In this document: positions 10,501 through 18,607 of the stretch, piece after piece
Position numbering within the stretch: position 1 is the stretch's first letter
Layout: each line of letters opens with the position of its first letter
Source: Williamsia soli
GTDB taxonomy: Bacteria; Actinomycetota; Actinomycetes; Mycobacteriales; Mycobacteriaceae
DNA length: 64,000 bases
NCBI RefSeq assembly: GCF_017377795.1
Contig: NZ_JAFRDR010000004.1
Span: 372,001 to 436,000 of the forward strand
Direction of reading: 5' to 3'
The notes under the pieces: model-generated
Databases searched by the model: none
What the model saw: the letters and a program-made list of their open reading frames with translations, nothing else
Told to the model about the DNA's origin: nothing
Position numbers and translations under genes: made by a program

Positions 10501-10529
10501 CAGTGGTTCTCAAGGTCTTCGGCGGGTGA
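7518..10529 (+). CDS. glnE: bifunctional glutamine synthetase adenylyltransferase / deadenylase
   Basis: GlnE reversibly attaches AMP to a tyrosine of glutamine synthetase, lowering its activity when nitrogen is plentiful. The 1003-residue protein contains the two duplicated nucleotidyltransferase modules: the first with [18 protein letters not shown] near residue 225, the second with [18 protein letters not shown] near residue 722. Each is followed by helical GlnD/PII-uridylyltransferase-type segments such as [18 protein letters not shown] and [18 protein letters not shown]. The GTG start begins [12 protein letters not shown]. The target in this window is GlnA1 (Tyr405). The stop overlaps the GTG start of the next gene by 4 bp, implying translational coupling. 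Confidence 0.97.
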   Translation: MTPPASRSRVPGVGRLGLLESTAPDDLATLGWNGEKCVDLLWSLSRAPSADIALRALVRLRAAVGPDWNDIDDLLRTDRRFRGRLFAVLGSSTALGDHLVAETHAWRLLTREDLLDVAEVRSTMLGAVSAQPEAGHEDNDNLIYRAELTGPKAVIALRLAYRDLLLQVAARDLAPTVEDEPVLRFGEVSNFLAELADAALTAALSVAIAEVCGDKPLTARLAVIAMGKCGARELNYVSDVDVIFVSEPADGQTSRIAGEMMRVGSMAFFEVDAALRPEGKAGALTRTLESHLTYYRRWAKTWEFQALLKARPMTGDMELGRAYVDAVSPMVWEASEREDFVIDVQAMRRRVEEMLPEDLREREIKLGRGGLRDVEFAVQLLQMVHGRVDETLRVKSTVEALTVLRDGGYIGRDDGANLVASYEFLRLLEHCLQLQRLKRTHTLPEFDDIEAMRWLARAAHIRPTGDLDAGGVLREEIRRQSHRVRRLHEKLFYRPLLEAVTRFDKDELRLSDTSAIRRLGALGYGKPENALGHLKALVSEAGRKGQIQELLLPTLLEWLSRTPDPDAGLLNYRRLCDAAADRDWFLRLLRDEGVVAERLMTVLGTSAYAAELLMRSPDVIRLYADGARGPKLVEVDPQDVVGGMVASAIRQRDLKASIAVARSHRRFELARVASADILGMLDVPEVCRALSLVWAGVLNAALTVVTNASVAERKSPAPATMAVIGMGRLGGGELGYGSDADVLFVCDPVEGADDAEAVRWANTIAERVRSLLGTPSSDPPLEVDTGLRPEGRNGPVVRTLAAYAAYYQQWAQAWEIQALLRAHQVAGDEDLGLAFLHMADQIRYPAGGVSADAVREIRRIKARVDSERLPRGADPATHTKLGRGGLADVEWTVQLLQLRHAHRLPSLHNTSTLQCLDAIGSAELLAQDDVLLLKEAWLTATKARNALVLVRGKPVDQLPAPGKTLRAVAFVAGWHDDDSGEFLDNYLRVTRRAKAVVLKVFGG

Positions 10530-11506
10530 AGCAGCGTCTCGCACAGCGCGGAGCTGCGTTCAAGGTCTTCTACTTCCTTGCGGTCGTGCTGGGATGGGCG
10601 TTGCTCGCCGCGGTCATCGTCGCGATCTGGTTGCACTACTACCCTGGTAAAGGGCGGGCGTCGACGGCGTTCGCCAGCGCGGTGCCCTGGTTACTGCTGG
10701 CCGCGATCCCGGCCGTGATCATCCTGGCCGTCACCAGACGCTGGATCTCCACAGCACTGGCGGTGATCCTCCTCGGCGTCGGGATCTGGACGCAGGCACC
10801 TCTGCTCAAGGCCACCGACGCGCCCGCCGGTGAGCGCATCACCGTGGTCACGTCGAACATCACTCTGGGTGAAGGCGACGTCGATGACGTCGTCGCCGAG
10901 GTGTCCTCACGCGGCGCCGACGTGCTCACGGTGCAGGAGATCACTCCGGAGGCGTTGGCCCGATTCGAGCAGACCGAACTCCGGAGCATGCTGCCGTATG
11001 AGTTCGTGGTGCCGGACAGCGGCGGAGTGGGTACGGGGATCTTCAGCCGCTTCCCGCTGCGTAATACCGCGGAGCTCAACGGCTTCGATCTCAACAATCT
11101 GCGAGCGGAGGTCGATCTGCCCGGTGCGCCGTCGACGACCGTGTACGCGGTGCATCCGATTCCCCCCTACCCGTACGATCCCGATCGGTGGGTGGGGGAG
11201 ATGAAACGCCTGCGACAGACCCTCCATTCCACGACCACCGACCGGGTGATCGTCAGTGGTGATTTCAATGCGACGTGGGACCACGCCCAGTATCGGGCGT
11301 TGCTGGAGAAGGGCTTTCGGGATGCCACCGAACAGGCCGGTGGCATGTGGAAGATGAGCTACCCGGCCGATCGCACTTTCCCGCCAGTCATCGCGATCGA
11401 TCACGTGGTCTCGCGCGGTTTCACAGCGGCAGAGTTGAACACTTTCGGGATCGGCGGCTCAGATCACCGTGGGCTTGCCGTATCTCTGGTGCCGACCGGT
11501 CGGTGA
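10526..11506 (+). CDS. membrane-anchored endonuclease/exonuclease/phosphatase-family protein
   Basis: A 326-residue protein with three hydrophobic segments in the first 100 residues and an endonuclease/exonuclease/phosphatase (EEP) domain from about residue 108, predicted to lie outside the membrane. The EEP core is visible as [25 protein letters not shown] (metal-binding glutamate), [11 protein letters not shown] (catalytic Asp/Asn) and [12 protein letters not shown] (catalytic Asp-His). Such proteins are metal-dependent phosphodiesterases or nucleases; the substrate of this one is unknown. It overlaps glnE by 4 bp (GTGA), so it is probably expressed with it, although no functional link is known. 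Confidence 0.88.
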   Translation: MKQRLAQRGAAFKVFYFLAVVLGWALLAAVIVAIWLHYYPGKGRASTAFASAVPWLLLAAIPAVIILAVTRRWISTALAVILLGVGIWTQAPLLKATDAPAGERITVVTSNITLGEGDVDDVVAEVSSRGADVLTVQEITPEALARFEQTELRSMLPYEFVVPDSGGVGTGIFSRFPLRNTAELNGFDLNNLRAEVDLPGAPSTTVYAVHPIPPYPYDPDRWVGEMKRLRQTLHSTTTDRVIVSGDFNATWDHAQYRALLEKGFRDATEQAGGMWKMSYPADRTFPPVIAIDHVVSRGFTAAELNTFGIGGSDHRGLAVSLVPTGR

Positions 11507-11518
11507 GCTGCGCCGCGA

Positions 11519-12109
11519 TCAGCCCTGCGCCGACAAGATCTTGATGGCGAAAATCAGGCTGTCGCCTGCGTCGATGCCGGCGGCGGGGTTACCGGAGGCG
11601 TACCCGTCTGCCGACGTCATCGCCACCCCGACCGTGGAGCCGACCTTCTGTCCGGCGATGGCCTTCTGGAAGCCGGGAATGACACCCGTCAGTGGGAAGT
11701 CGACGGGCGAGCCGGTCTCGTAACTGCTGTCGAAGGTCGAACCGTCGCGACCGTTGACACCCACGTAGCAGACGGAGACCTCGGCCGTCTCGGGCACAAC
11801 CGCGCCGGTGCCCTCGGTCAGCGTCTGCACCTGGGTGGCGTCGACCGAGAACGGAGAGGCCACGGTGACCTTGGGCGCGGCGGAATCTGTGGAACCGGTG
11901 ACCTCGACCGACCCGGTGGTGCCCTGGAGCGTCCATTCCGGGGCGACGTCGCCCGCGGGAGCTGCGGTCGGGCAGGATTCCGCTGCGGCGGTGCTGGTGG
12001 CACCTGCGGTGGTCGACTCGGCGGCGTCCGAGGAATCGTCGGATCCGCAGGCGGCGAGGAAGAGCGCCGAGGAGGCGACGATGGTCAGGGACAGGCGCTT
12101 GAGAGTCAT
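11519..12109 (-). CDS. FKBP-type peptidyl-prolyl cis-trans isomerase lipoprotein
   Basis: A 196-residue exported prolyl isomerase. The N-terminus is a lipoprotein signal ending in the lipobox LAAC, followed by a Ser/Ala/Thr-rich spacer. The FKBP fold occupies roughly residues 90-195, with VSVCYVGVNGRDGSTFDSSY, the core VDFPLTGVIPGFQKAIAGQK and a C-terminal SLIFAIKIL strand. The aligned position within VGSTVGVAMTSADGYAS differs from well-studied FKBPs, but the FDSSY and VIPGF blocks are typical. It is probably anchored outside the membrane and helps extracytoplasmic protein folding. It converges on the EEP gene with only 12 bases between stops. Confidence 0.93.
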   Translation of the reverse strand: MTLKRLSLTIVASSALFLAACGSDDSSDAAESTTAGATSTAAAESCPTAAPAGDVAPEWTLQGTTGSVEVTGSTDSAAPKVTVASPFSVDATQVQTLTEGTGAVVPETAEVSVCYVGVNGRDGSTFDSSYETGSPVDFPLTGVIPGFQKAIAGQKVGSTVGVAMTSADGYASGNPAAGIDAGDSLIFAIKILSAQG

Positions 12110-12216
12110 GATCGCAACTTACTTGAGCGTCCGTTGCCCGAACCAATCGCAGTCCCCGGCGATAGTGTTCTCCCAGATGGCTGTCGTCGATGCGGTCCGG
12201 TGCGCGAGAGGTGAGC

Positions 12217-14226
12217 ATGTACGAGTGGTTTGACCGCACCATCGTCGATACCGGCCGCCTGCCGCTGTTCTTTCTGTTGGTCGCGTTCGTCCTGACGTTT
12301 TTGTTCATCCGGTTCAGCGTGCGCATGATCCGCGCCCAGGTGTCGTGGTGGCCGGGCAACGTGACACCCGGCGGCGTGCACATGCATCACGAGTTCTTCG
12401 GTGTGATCATGATGATGATCTCGGGGTTCTGTTTCGTCGCACTCGCCAGCTTTCACACCCCGATCGCCAACTGCGTTCTCGCCTCGATCTTCGGTATCGG
12501 CGCAGCTTTGGTTCTCGACGAGTTCGCGCTGGTGCTGCATCTGCGGGATGTGTACTGGGAGGAAGAGGGCCGTTCGTCGATCGATGCGGTGTTCGTCGCG
12601 ATCGCCGTGATCACCTTGTTCCTGATGGGTCTGCGGCCCTTCGGGTTCGGTGGCGAACTCAACGACTACGAGAATGCGCCGGATACTGCCGCCAGAGTGG
12701 TGGTGATCGTGGTGCTGGCCTTGTCGGCGGTGTTGGCGGTCATCACGCTTCTCAAAGGCAAGCTCTGGACCGGTCTGATCGGTCTGTTCGTTCTGCCGCT
12801 GCTGATCGTCGGATCCATCCGGATCGGCAGACCGGCGTCACCCTGGGCCCGGTGGCGATACAGCACCCGACCAGGGAAGCGAGAGAAGGCAATCCGCCGC
12901 GAGCAGCGTTATCGCGAGCCGATCGTTCGTTGGAAGATCGTCGTGCAGGAGGCGGTTGCGGGACGGTTCGGAATCCCGGACCACCCTGCGCCGATTCCGA
13001 TCGATGTGGTGGTGCGCGAACCGGGTGCTCGGGCCCCGAACCGAATGGCCACCGCGATCCGGTGGCGGCGCACCCGACACCGACTGGGCATGATCCCGGT
13101 CTGGCGACTTCCCGCGGTGTTGGTCTCGTTGTCCATCCTGACGGCGCTGGTCGTCACGACCGTCGACGACACGTTTGTGATCGAGGGGATGGATGCCGGT
13201 TCGACGTCGACACTTCTCGGTGTGATCGCCGGCGCCATGGCCACCCTGACGGGTCTGGTCTTCACCGCTATCACCTTGGCCATGCAATTCGGTGCCTCGC
13301 AGATCTCGGTCCGGGTGATCCCGGTGTTGCAGCAGGATCCCATCATGCGGTGGTCGATCGGAACGTTCCTGGCCACGTTCGTCTTCACCCTCATCACCGC
13401 CCTCGACATCGCCGAAGACAGCAATGACGTTCCGGCACCGGGGCTTTCGACCCTGTTGGCGCTCATTGTCACGATCTTGAGTGTCTTCATGTTCATCGCA
13501 CTCGTCGTCAAGGTGGGCAGTGTTCTGAACTCGTCGCAATTGTTGCGATGGATCGCCAACGAGGGACGCGGTGCGATACGGCGGGTGTATCCCGTCGAGG
13601 CGGCAGGCGATGCGGGCGACGAACCACCGGCGGCGGTCGAACCAGAACCCGGTTTGCACACAACCGTGATTCAGCTTCGCGAGATACCCAGTCAGGGAAG
13701 GGTGTTGATGGCGGTCGATCTGCCGAGGCTGCAACGGTTCGCCGTCGACTGGAATGTCCGCGTCGATCTGTTGATCGGCATCGGAGATTTTGTCGCGCAC
13801 AATGCCGATGTGTTCGAGGTGCATGGTCCTGGCGATCGAGTGCGACCACACCACCTGCTGGCCACCTTGCTCTTCGGGGACACGCACAGGCCTTCCGTCA
13901 GTCCAGCTGCTGCGCTGCAGTCGATCTCGGACATTGCGCTCAAGGCGCTGTCCCCGGCAATCAATGACCCCGGTCGTGCGGTGCAGGCACTCGATCACAT
14001 CGAGGATCTCCTGCTGATGCTCGCACCGCGGATGCGCGTCGACCAGAAGTACGCGTCGTTGACACTCATCGGGGGCTACCGACGTACGTGGGGACGACTT
14101 CGTCGCCGTGGGCACGGACGAGATCCGTCATTACTCGTCGAATGCGGCGCAGGTGCAGCGCCGGCTTCGCGCGCTTCTGCAGACTCTGCGGGAGCAATGT
14201 CCGCCCGACCAGCACGAACCCATTGA
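12217..14226 (+). CDS. DUF2254-family membrane protein, reading frame ends early after an apparent frameshift
   Basis: A large polytopic membrane protein built from two parts. Residues 1-220 form a multi-helix membrane module containing GGVHMHHEFFG; from about residue 300 a DUF2254 domain follows, with more helices (SILTALVVTTVDD, GVIAGAMATLTGLVF, LATFVFTLITALD) and a soluble domain. The frame is intact to RRTW, where GGGG at 14090-14093 shifts it; the last 45 residues (GRLRRRGHGRDPS onward) are out of frame. The genuine tail is encoded one base off. ATG 12217 has GAGAGGTGAGC before it and is preferred over 12190. Function is unknown. Single-base sequence error and true mutation cannot be told apart from here. 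Confidence 0.72.
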   Translation: MYEWFDRTIVDTGRLPLFFLLVAFVLTFLFIRFSVRMIRAQVSWWPGNVTPGGVHMHHEFFGVIMMMISGFCFVALASFHTPIANCVLASIFGIGAALVLDEFALVLHLRDVYWEEEGRSSIDAVFVAIAVITLFLMGLRPFGFGGELNDYENAPDTAARVVVIVVLALSAVLAVITLLKGKLWTGLIGLFVLPLLIVGSIRIGRPASPWARWRYSTRPGKREKAIRREQRYREPIVRWKIVVQEAVAGRFGIPDHPAPIPIDVVVREPGARAPNRMATAIRWRRTRHRLGMIPVWRLPAVLVSLSILTALVVTTVDDTFVIEGMDAGSTSTLLGVIAGAMATLTGLVFTAITLAMQFGASQISVRVIPVLQQDPIMRWSIGTFLATFVFTLITALDIAEDSNDVPAPGLSTLLALIVTILSVFMFIALVVKVGSVLNSSQLLRWIANEGRGAIRRVYPVEAAGDAGDEPPAAVEPEPGLHTTVIQLREIPSQGRVLMAVDLPRLQRFAVDWNVRVDLLIGIGDFVAHNADVFEVHGPGDRVRPHHLLATLLFGDTHRPSVSPAAALQSISDIALKALSPAINDPGRAVQALDHIEDLLLMLAPRMRVDQKYASLTLIGGYRRTWGRLRRRGHGRDPSLLVECGAGAAPASRASADSAGAMSARPARTH

Positions 14227-14392
14227 CAGCAGACTCCAAGCACTCGATGAGCAGGTGGAACGTGACTGGGCATCCCCGTTCGATCGATGGCTGGCCAAAG
14301 CTGCCGATCGGCAGGGGTATGGCTCTGAGGCGGGATCGTCGTCGACCCGGAAGAGGTTGATCATCAATACCGGGAATCCTTCGCAGCCGTAG
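14093..14392 (+). pseudogene. out-of-frame C-terminal tail of the DUF2254 protein
   Basis: Reading from 14093 gives DDFVAVGTDEIRHYSSN, then AAQVQRRLRALLQTL and a 99-residue frame ending at 14392. This is the typical DUF2254 ending (a D(D/E)xx..AxDEIRxY helix followed by RLL..L). Removing one G from the GGGG run at 14090-14093 joins it to the upstream frame as RTWDDFVAV. The frame has no convincing start of its own, so it is not expected to be translated unless ribosomes slip at the run. Confidence 0.75.
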
Positions 14393-14505
14393 AAATCCGT
14401 CGCGCAATTGGCGCTGCGTCTTGTGTGCATGACAAATTTATTCGCTACTGTGTATCTGCACGCCCGAAAAGCCGGAAAAATCCCTTTTCAAAGAATGGAG
14501 ATCGT

Positions 14506-15540
14506 GTGTCGCTGCCCAAGCGAGTCCTGTCGTTCGTGGTGGTTTCCGGTTTATTGGCGGTCGCGATGGCCTGCGGTGACCCAGGCGGCGGTTCGGACGT
14601 CGCGGGCCGAGGATCGATCCTCGTATATTCGGGACGGGATGAAGGTCTGGTCGCCCCGATGATCGATTTGTTCAGCGGTGAACTGGATTTCACAGTCGAC
14701 GTCGACTACACGGGCAACACCCATGCGCAGGTGGGAAGGATGCTTGCCGAAGGCGACGACACACCCGCCGAGGTTTTCTTCGGTCAAGACGCGGCGGCCC
14801 TCGGGCTGCTGGACGACAACGAGATGCTCGAGCCGTTGCCCGAGGACATCCTCGCCCTGGTCCCTGCGCGCTATCGCTCCGGTAACGGGACCTGGATCGC
14901 GACCTCGGCACGTGAGCGGGTCCTCATCTTCAACTCTGCGCGGGTGACCGACGCCCAGTTGCCGGAAGGGATCGATGGACTGCTCGATCCGCGCTGGCGA
15001 GGCCAGATCACCTACGCGCCGACGAACGCGTCGTTCCAGTCATTCGTCACCGCGCTGCGGGTGACCCGAGGCGACGAGGCGGCTCGCCGATGGCTGACAA
15101 ACTTCTTGGCCAATGACCCGATTGCTCTGCCCGACAACGGGTCCGTGGTGCAGGCCGTGACCTCTGGACAGGCAACCTTGGGGCTCACGAACCACTATTA
15201 CTGGTACCCGCTCGTCCTCGCCGGTAGCGCTTCGACAGTTGGCCTCCATCGTTTCACCGCCGGAGATCCTGGCGCCCTGGTCAACGTCGCCGGTGCTGGA
15301 GTCGTCAAGTATTCCGACAACAAACCCCAGGCAATCGAGTTCCTGCGGGAGCTGCTGTCAGAGGGCGCGCAAGCCTACTTCGCGGACGAGGCGGCCGAAT
15401 ACCCCGTGGTGTCCGGCGTGACATCGACGACCTACGAGCTGCCCCCGCTGGCAGAGGTCGCCGGCCTCGACATCGATCTCGACGAGTTGGCGTCCGTGGC
15501 CCAGACCCGGACCATGTTGTCCGAGGTGGGAATGGTGTGA
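14506..15540 (+). CDS. Fe(III) ABC transporter substrate-binding lipoprotein (FbpA/FutA type)
   Basis: A 344-residue extracellular solute-binding protein of the ferric-iron family. The start is GTG 14506 (VSLPKRVLSF) with GGAG five bases upstream; the first 23 residues are a lipoprotein signal ending in VAMAC. Family marks are LVYSGRDEGLVAPMIDLF near the N-terminus, VDYTGNTHAQV, the binding-lobe segment ALPDNGSVVQAVTSGQATL, and the paired tyrosines of LTNHYYWYPL that coordinate ferric iron in this group. No permease or ATPase gene lies within the window, so its transporter partners must be elsewhere. No clear IdeR-type iron box was seen upstream. Confidence 0.88.
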   Translation: MSLPKRVLSFVVVSGLLAVAMACGDPGGGSDVAGRGSILVYSGRDEGLVAPMIDLFSGELDFTVDVDYTGNTHAQVGRMLAEGDDTPAEVFFGQDAAALGLLDDNEMLEPLPEDILALVPARYRSGNGTWIATSARERVLIFNSARVTDAQLPEGIDGLLDPRWRGQITYAPTNASFQSFVTALRVTRGDEAARRWLTNFLANDPIALPDNGSVVQAVTSGQATLGLTNHYYWYPLVLAGSASTVGLHRFTAGDPGALVNVAGAGVVKYSDNKPQAIEFLRELLSEGAQAYFADEAAEYPVVSGVTSTTYELPPLAEVAGLDIDLDELASVAQTRTMLSEVGMV

Positions 15541-15562
15541 CCTCGGCGAAGCCACGCTGTGC

Positions 15563-16078
15563 TCAGTAGAGTTGCCGGGCCTGCAGAACGAGCCAGGGGC
15601 TGAAAGCCCATGGCGCGGCGTCGATTGCCGTGCGCAGGGCCGCCGTGTGCACCCACCGGGTTTCCACGACTTCGTCCGGATTGGGCCGGAGGTCGCCCAC
15701 CAGGTCCGATCGGTAGACAGGACAGATCTCGTTCTCGACGATTCCGGACCCGTCGACCGCGCGATACCGAAAGTCGGGCAGTGTCAGAGCGATCCGGTCG
15801 GTGTGAATACCCAATTCGAACGAGGCTCGACGCACGACCGCATCCTCCATCGCTTCTCCCGGACCGGGATGCCCGCAGAAGGAATTCGTCCAGACCCCGG
15901 GCCAGGTGCTCTTGGCCAGAGCCCGCCGCGTCACGAGGACGCGACCTTCCTCGTCGAACACATGGCACGAGAACGCAAGGTGCAGGGGAGTGGCGCCGTC
16001 GTGGACGGTCGCTTTGGGGGCAACACCGATCGGCGTGCCGTCATCGGACACCAGGACGACCTGTTCGGCGGCCTGCAT
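15563..16078 (-). CDS. idi: isopentenyl-diphosphate delta-isomerase, type I
   Basis: Idi interconverts isopentenyl and dimethylallyl diphosphate, supplying the allylic starter for isoprenoids such as menaquinone, polyprenyl phosphates and carotenoids. The 171-residue Nudix-fold protein shows the catalytic cysteine in NSFCGHP, the Nudix region GEAMEDAVVRRASFELGI, the acid motif VENEICPVY (metal and catalytic glutamate) and the C-terminal AFSPWLVLQA. Length fits type I enzymes. It stands alone between the iron-binding gene and glnA1. The crtB gene at the far end of the window is a possible downstream consumer. Confidence 0.96.
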   Translation of the reverse strand: MQAAEQVVLVSDDGTPIGVAPKATVHDGATPLHLAFSCHVFDEEGRVLVTRRALAKSTWPGVWTNSFCGHPGPGEAMEDAVVRRASFELGIHTDRIALTLPDFRYRAVDGSGIVENEICPVYRSDLVGDLRPNPDEVVETRWVHTAALRTAIDAAPWAFSPWLVLQARQLY

Positions 16079-16233
16079 ACGGTTGCACCTCTATCCGTTC
16101 GGTGATCGGTCCGGCCGTCCCATCCGGTGATCGCCCCCCTGGATACCCACCGTAGCGATGTCGGCACGCTCGTGCTCCGGGCGACTCCGTGAAGAGGTCA
16201 GTTGGCGATCCGCCGCGAGATCTGGAGAAAACA

Positions 16234-16269
16234 AATCCGCCCGCCTGGCCGAAGCCAAGCGGGCGGATT
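16234..16269 (-). terminator. Rho-independent terminator of glnA1
   Basis: Arms AATCCGCCCGC (16234-16244) and GCGGGCGGATT (16259-16269) form a perfect 11-bp stem with a 14-base loop. On the minus strand it is followed by TGTTTTC, a recognisable U-tract, about 95 bases past the glnA1 stop. Confidence 0.85.
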
Positions 16270-16286
16270 GTGTCTGGTCTACTGCA

Positions 16287-16373
16287 GATCAGACGTCCTT
16301 CGCCGGAGGCGGATCAGACGTCCTTCGCCGGAGGCGGATCAGACGTCCTTCGCCGGAGGCGGATCAGACGTCG
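16287..16373. repeat. 25-bp tandem repeat overlapping the 3' end of glnA1 (3.5 copies)
   Basis: Three identical 25-bp units (16287-16311, 16312-16336, 16337-16361) and a 12-base partial unit run into the glnA1 coding end. Each unit begins GATCAGACGTC, which on the minus strand is GACGTCTGATC, the last two codons and stop of glnA1. The repeat therefore looks like duplication of the gene's 3' end into the trailer, before the terminator. Confidence 0.95.
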
Positions 16374-17797
16374 TAGTAGAGGGAGAACTCGTACGGGTGC
16401 GGGCGGATCTGCACCGGCTCGATTTCGTTCTCACGCTTGAAGGAGATCCAGGTCTCGATCAGGTCCTCGGTGAACACCCCACCTTCGGTGAGGTATTCGT
16501 GATCTTCTTCGAGGCGGTCGATGACCGCACCGAGTGAGGTCGGGGCCTGGGGGATGCCCTTGGCCTCTTCCGGCGGGAGCTCGTAGAGGTCCTTGTCGAC
16601 AGGCTCGTGCGGCTCGATCTTGTTCTTGATGCCGTCCAGGCCGGCCATCATCATTGCGGCGAACGCCAGGTACGGGTTGCCCGAGCTGTCCGGGCAACGG
16701 AACTCGAGGCGCTTGGCCTTCGGGTTGTTGCCGGTGATCGGGATACGCACGCAGGCACTGCGGTTGCGCTGGCTGTAGACCAGGTTGATGGGTGCCTCGT
16801 AGCCGGGCACCAGACGCTTGTAGGAGTTCACGGTGGGGTTGGTGAACGCCAGCAGCGACGGCGCGTGGTGCAGGATGCCGCCGATGTAGTGGCGGGCCAG
16901 ATCCGACAGACCCGCGTAGCCGGCCTCATCGTGGAAGAGCGGCTTGCCGTCTTTCCACAGCGACTGGTGGGCGTGCATGCCCGAACCGTTGTCTCCGAAG
17001 AGCGGCTTCGGCATGAAGGTGACGGTCTTGCCGTTCTGCCATGCGGTGTTCTTCACGATGTACTTGAACAGCTGAACGTCGTCGGCTGCGTGCAGCAAGG
17101 TGTTGAACTTGTAGTTGATCTCGGCCTGTCCGGCGGTGCCGACCTCGTGGTGGCCGCGTTCGAGGATGAACCCCGCGGTCTGCAGGTTGGTCGAGATCTC
17201 GTCACGTAGGTCCACGTAGTGGTCGTACGGGGCGACCGGGAAGTAGCCACCTTTCTGGCGAACCTTGTAGCCGAGGTTCGGGCTGCCATCCGGGTTGGTC
17301 TGCGAGCCGGTGTTCCACCAGCCCGACTCCGACTCGACGCGGTAATGGGTCTCGTTGATCTCAGAACTGAACGAGACGGAGTCGAAGATGTAGAACTCGG
17401 CTTCGGCACCGAAGAAGCAGGTGTCGGCGATGCCGGTGCTGGCCAGGTAGTCCTCTGCCTTGCGCGCGATGTTGCGCGGGTCGCGGCTGTAGGCCTCGCG
17501 GGTGAACGGGTCGTGCACGAAGAAGGTCACGTTCATCGTCTTCGCTTTACGGAAAGGATCGATGCGCGCGGTCGCGGGGTCGGGCAGCAGCATCATGTCC
17601 GACTCGTCGATCGACTGGAATCCGCGGACAGACGATCCGTCGAATGCCAGTCCGTCTTCGAAGACGCTCTCATCGAACGCCGATGCCGGGATCGAGAAGT
17701 GCTGCATCACTCCCGGGAGATCACAGAACCGGATGTCGACGTATTCGACTCCCTCGGCCTTGATGCCCTCGAGCAGTTCTTCCTTTGAGTTGTACAC
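16364..17797 (-). CDS. glnA1: glutamine synthetase type I (main ammonia-assimilating enzyme)
   Basis: GlnA1 makes glutamine from glutamate, ammonia and ATP as a cytosolic dodecamer. The 477-residue sequence is nearly collinear with mycobacterial GlnA1: [76 protein letters not shown], the 240s-loop [10 protein letters not shown] and the C-terminal [12 protein letters not shown]. Tyr405 in [11 protein letters not shown] is the conserved adenylylation site for GlnE, encoded 6 kb away. The GTG start has AAGGAG 12 bases upstream. A four-half-site GlnR-like operator lies about 130-170 bases before the start, so nitrogen control of transcription is likely as well. The stop lies inside a 25-bp tandem repeat. 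Confidence 0.98.
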   Translation of the reverse strand: MYNSKEELLEGIKAEGVEYVDIRFCDLPGVMQHFSIPASAFDESVFEDGLAFDGSSVRGFQSIDESDMMLLPDPATARIDPFRKAKTMNVTFFVHDPFTREAYSRDPRNIARKAEDYLASTGIADTCFFGAEAEFYIFDSVSFSSEINETHYRVESESGWWNTGSQTNPDGSPNLGYKVRQKGGYFPVAPYDHYVDLRDEISTNLQTAGFILERGHHEVGTAGQAEINYKFNTLLHAADDVQLFKYIVKNTAWQNGKTVTFMPKPLFGDNGSGMHAHQSLWKDGKPLFHDEAGYAGLSDLARHYIGGILHHAPSLLAFTNPTVNSYKRLVPGYEAPINLVYSQRNRSACVRIPITGNNPKAKRLEFRCPDSSGNPYLAFAAMMMAGLDGIKNKIEPHEPVDKDLYELPPEEAKGIPQAPTSLGAVIDRLEEDHEYLTEGGVFTEDLIETWISFKRENEIEPVQIRPHPYEFSLYYDV

Positions 17798-17927
17798 CTG
17801 CGGGTGGCTCCTTCACTTGTGCCCAATTGCTGCCAGCACCCCATGTTGATGGATGTTGCAAGGCCTGGCGATTGTCCGTCTCCACTCTAGAGTGGCGGAT
17901 CATCAACGCTGACCGTATTGACGCCAG

Positions 17928-17965
17928 GTTGCTGGCCAGATACTTCGGTGTTTCGCCTGTGTTAC
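17928..17965 (-). promoter_or_regulatory. predicted GlnR operator upstream of glnA1
   Basis: Read on the minus strand the sequence is GTAAC-n6-GAAAC-n6-GTATC-n6-GCAAC. The first pair matches the actinobacterial GlnR consensus gTnAC-n6-GaAAC exactly, and the second pair matches at four of five positions in each half with the same spacing. It lies 131-168 bases upstream of the glnA1 start in the intergenic region shared with the RDD gene. Binding is inferred, not shown. Confidence 0.62.
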
Positions 17966-18052
17966 GTACGCAAATCGCCAAGGCAACGATTGTGAGATCG
18001 GGCACCAGGACATCGCGGCGTCTCACTCTGTGCGACACCTATCATTGACGGC

Positions 18053-18520
18053 ATGGGAAGAATCACCGGATCGTGGCTGTCAGGTCCGCAGGCGGCGCTG
18101 CAAGACGGTGCCGACGTCGGCGAGTACCGCGGAGAGAAACTCGGTCTGCCCGAATCCGGCGCGGGCGCGCTGGCCTCGTCCTGGCACCGCTGTCTCGGAC
18201 TCCTCGCGGACTGGTTGATGTGTGGCGGCATCTCGCTGCTGTTCGTCCAGGACCTGCAGTCGTCGTCTCTGTCGACGGTTGTGCTGGGCGTCTGGTTCAT
18301 CATCGGCGTCGGTACCGTCACGACCTTCGGCTTCACGCCGGGACAGTTTCTGACGGGTATGCGCGTCGCCCGCGTGGACGGAGGGGAGAGGGTCGGGTTT
18401 GTGCGGGCATTGATCCGCCAGGCACTGATCGTCTTCCTGGTGCCACCGCTGATCAACGATCAGGACGGTCGCGGCATGCACGATCGGGCGACCGGTACAG
18501 CGCTCATCCGCACACGCTGA
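18053..18520 (+). CDS. RDD-family membrane protein
   Basis: A 155-residue membrane protein of the RDD family. An N-terminal soluble stretch is followed by hydrophobic helices: LGLLADWLMCGGISLLFV (containing the Arg/Asp-type opening of the family), STVVLGVWFIIGVGTVTTFG and ALIVFLVPPLI. GFTPGQFLTGMRVARVDG is the usual connecting motif and DRATGTALIRTR the usual end. Its position beside glnA1 matches Rv2219A. The family's role is not settled; some members affect ion exchange or stress tolerance. It is transcribed away from glnA1 across the GlnR-like operator region, so shared control is possible but unproven. Confidence 0.85.
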   Translation: MGRITGSWLSGPQAALQDGADVGEYRGEKLGLPESGAGALASSWHRCLGLLADWLMCGGISLLFVQDLQSSSLSTVVLGVWFIIGVGTVTTFGFTPGQFLTGMRVARVDGGERVGFVRALIRQALIVFLVPPLINDQDGRGMHDRATGTALIRTR

Positions 18521-18532
18521 TTCTCGGCACAG

Positions 18533-18595
18533 AAACACCCGTTCGGGTCATATGCACACGTCGCAACGTGTGCCTATGACCCGAACGGGTGTTTT
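18533..18595. terminator. bidirectional terminator between convergent RDD and DUF4191 genes
   Basis: A near-perfect inverted repeat about 30 bp per arm: AAACACCCGTTCGGGTCAT, then one extra base pair of mismatch, then TGCACACGT, a CGC loop, and the complements ending in GGGTGTTTTT. The plus strand ends in T5 and the minus strand in a T3 run, so both convergent transcripts can be ended here. Confidence 0.85.
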
Positions 18596-18607
18596 TGCGT
18601 GGAGGTG

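Noticed and set aside
14425-14505. upstream ATG start for the iron-binding lipoprotein
   Set aside because: It would put 27 polar residues before the lipoprotein signal; GTG 14506 has a good ribosome site.
16287-16373. possible CRISPR array downstream of glnA1
   Set aside because: Units are contiguous with no unique spacers, and no cas genes are nearby; it is a plain tandem repeat.
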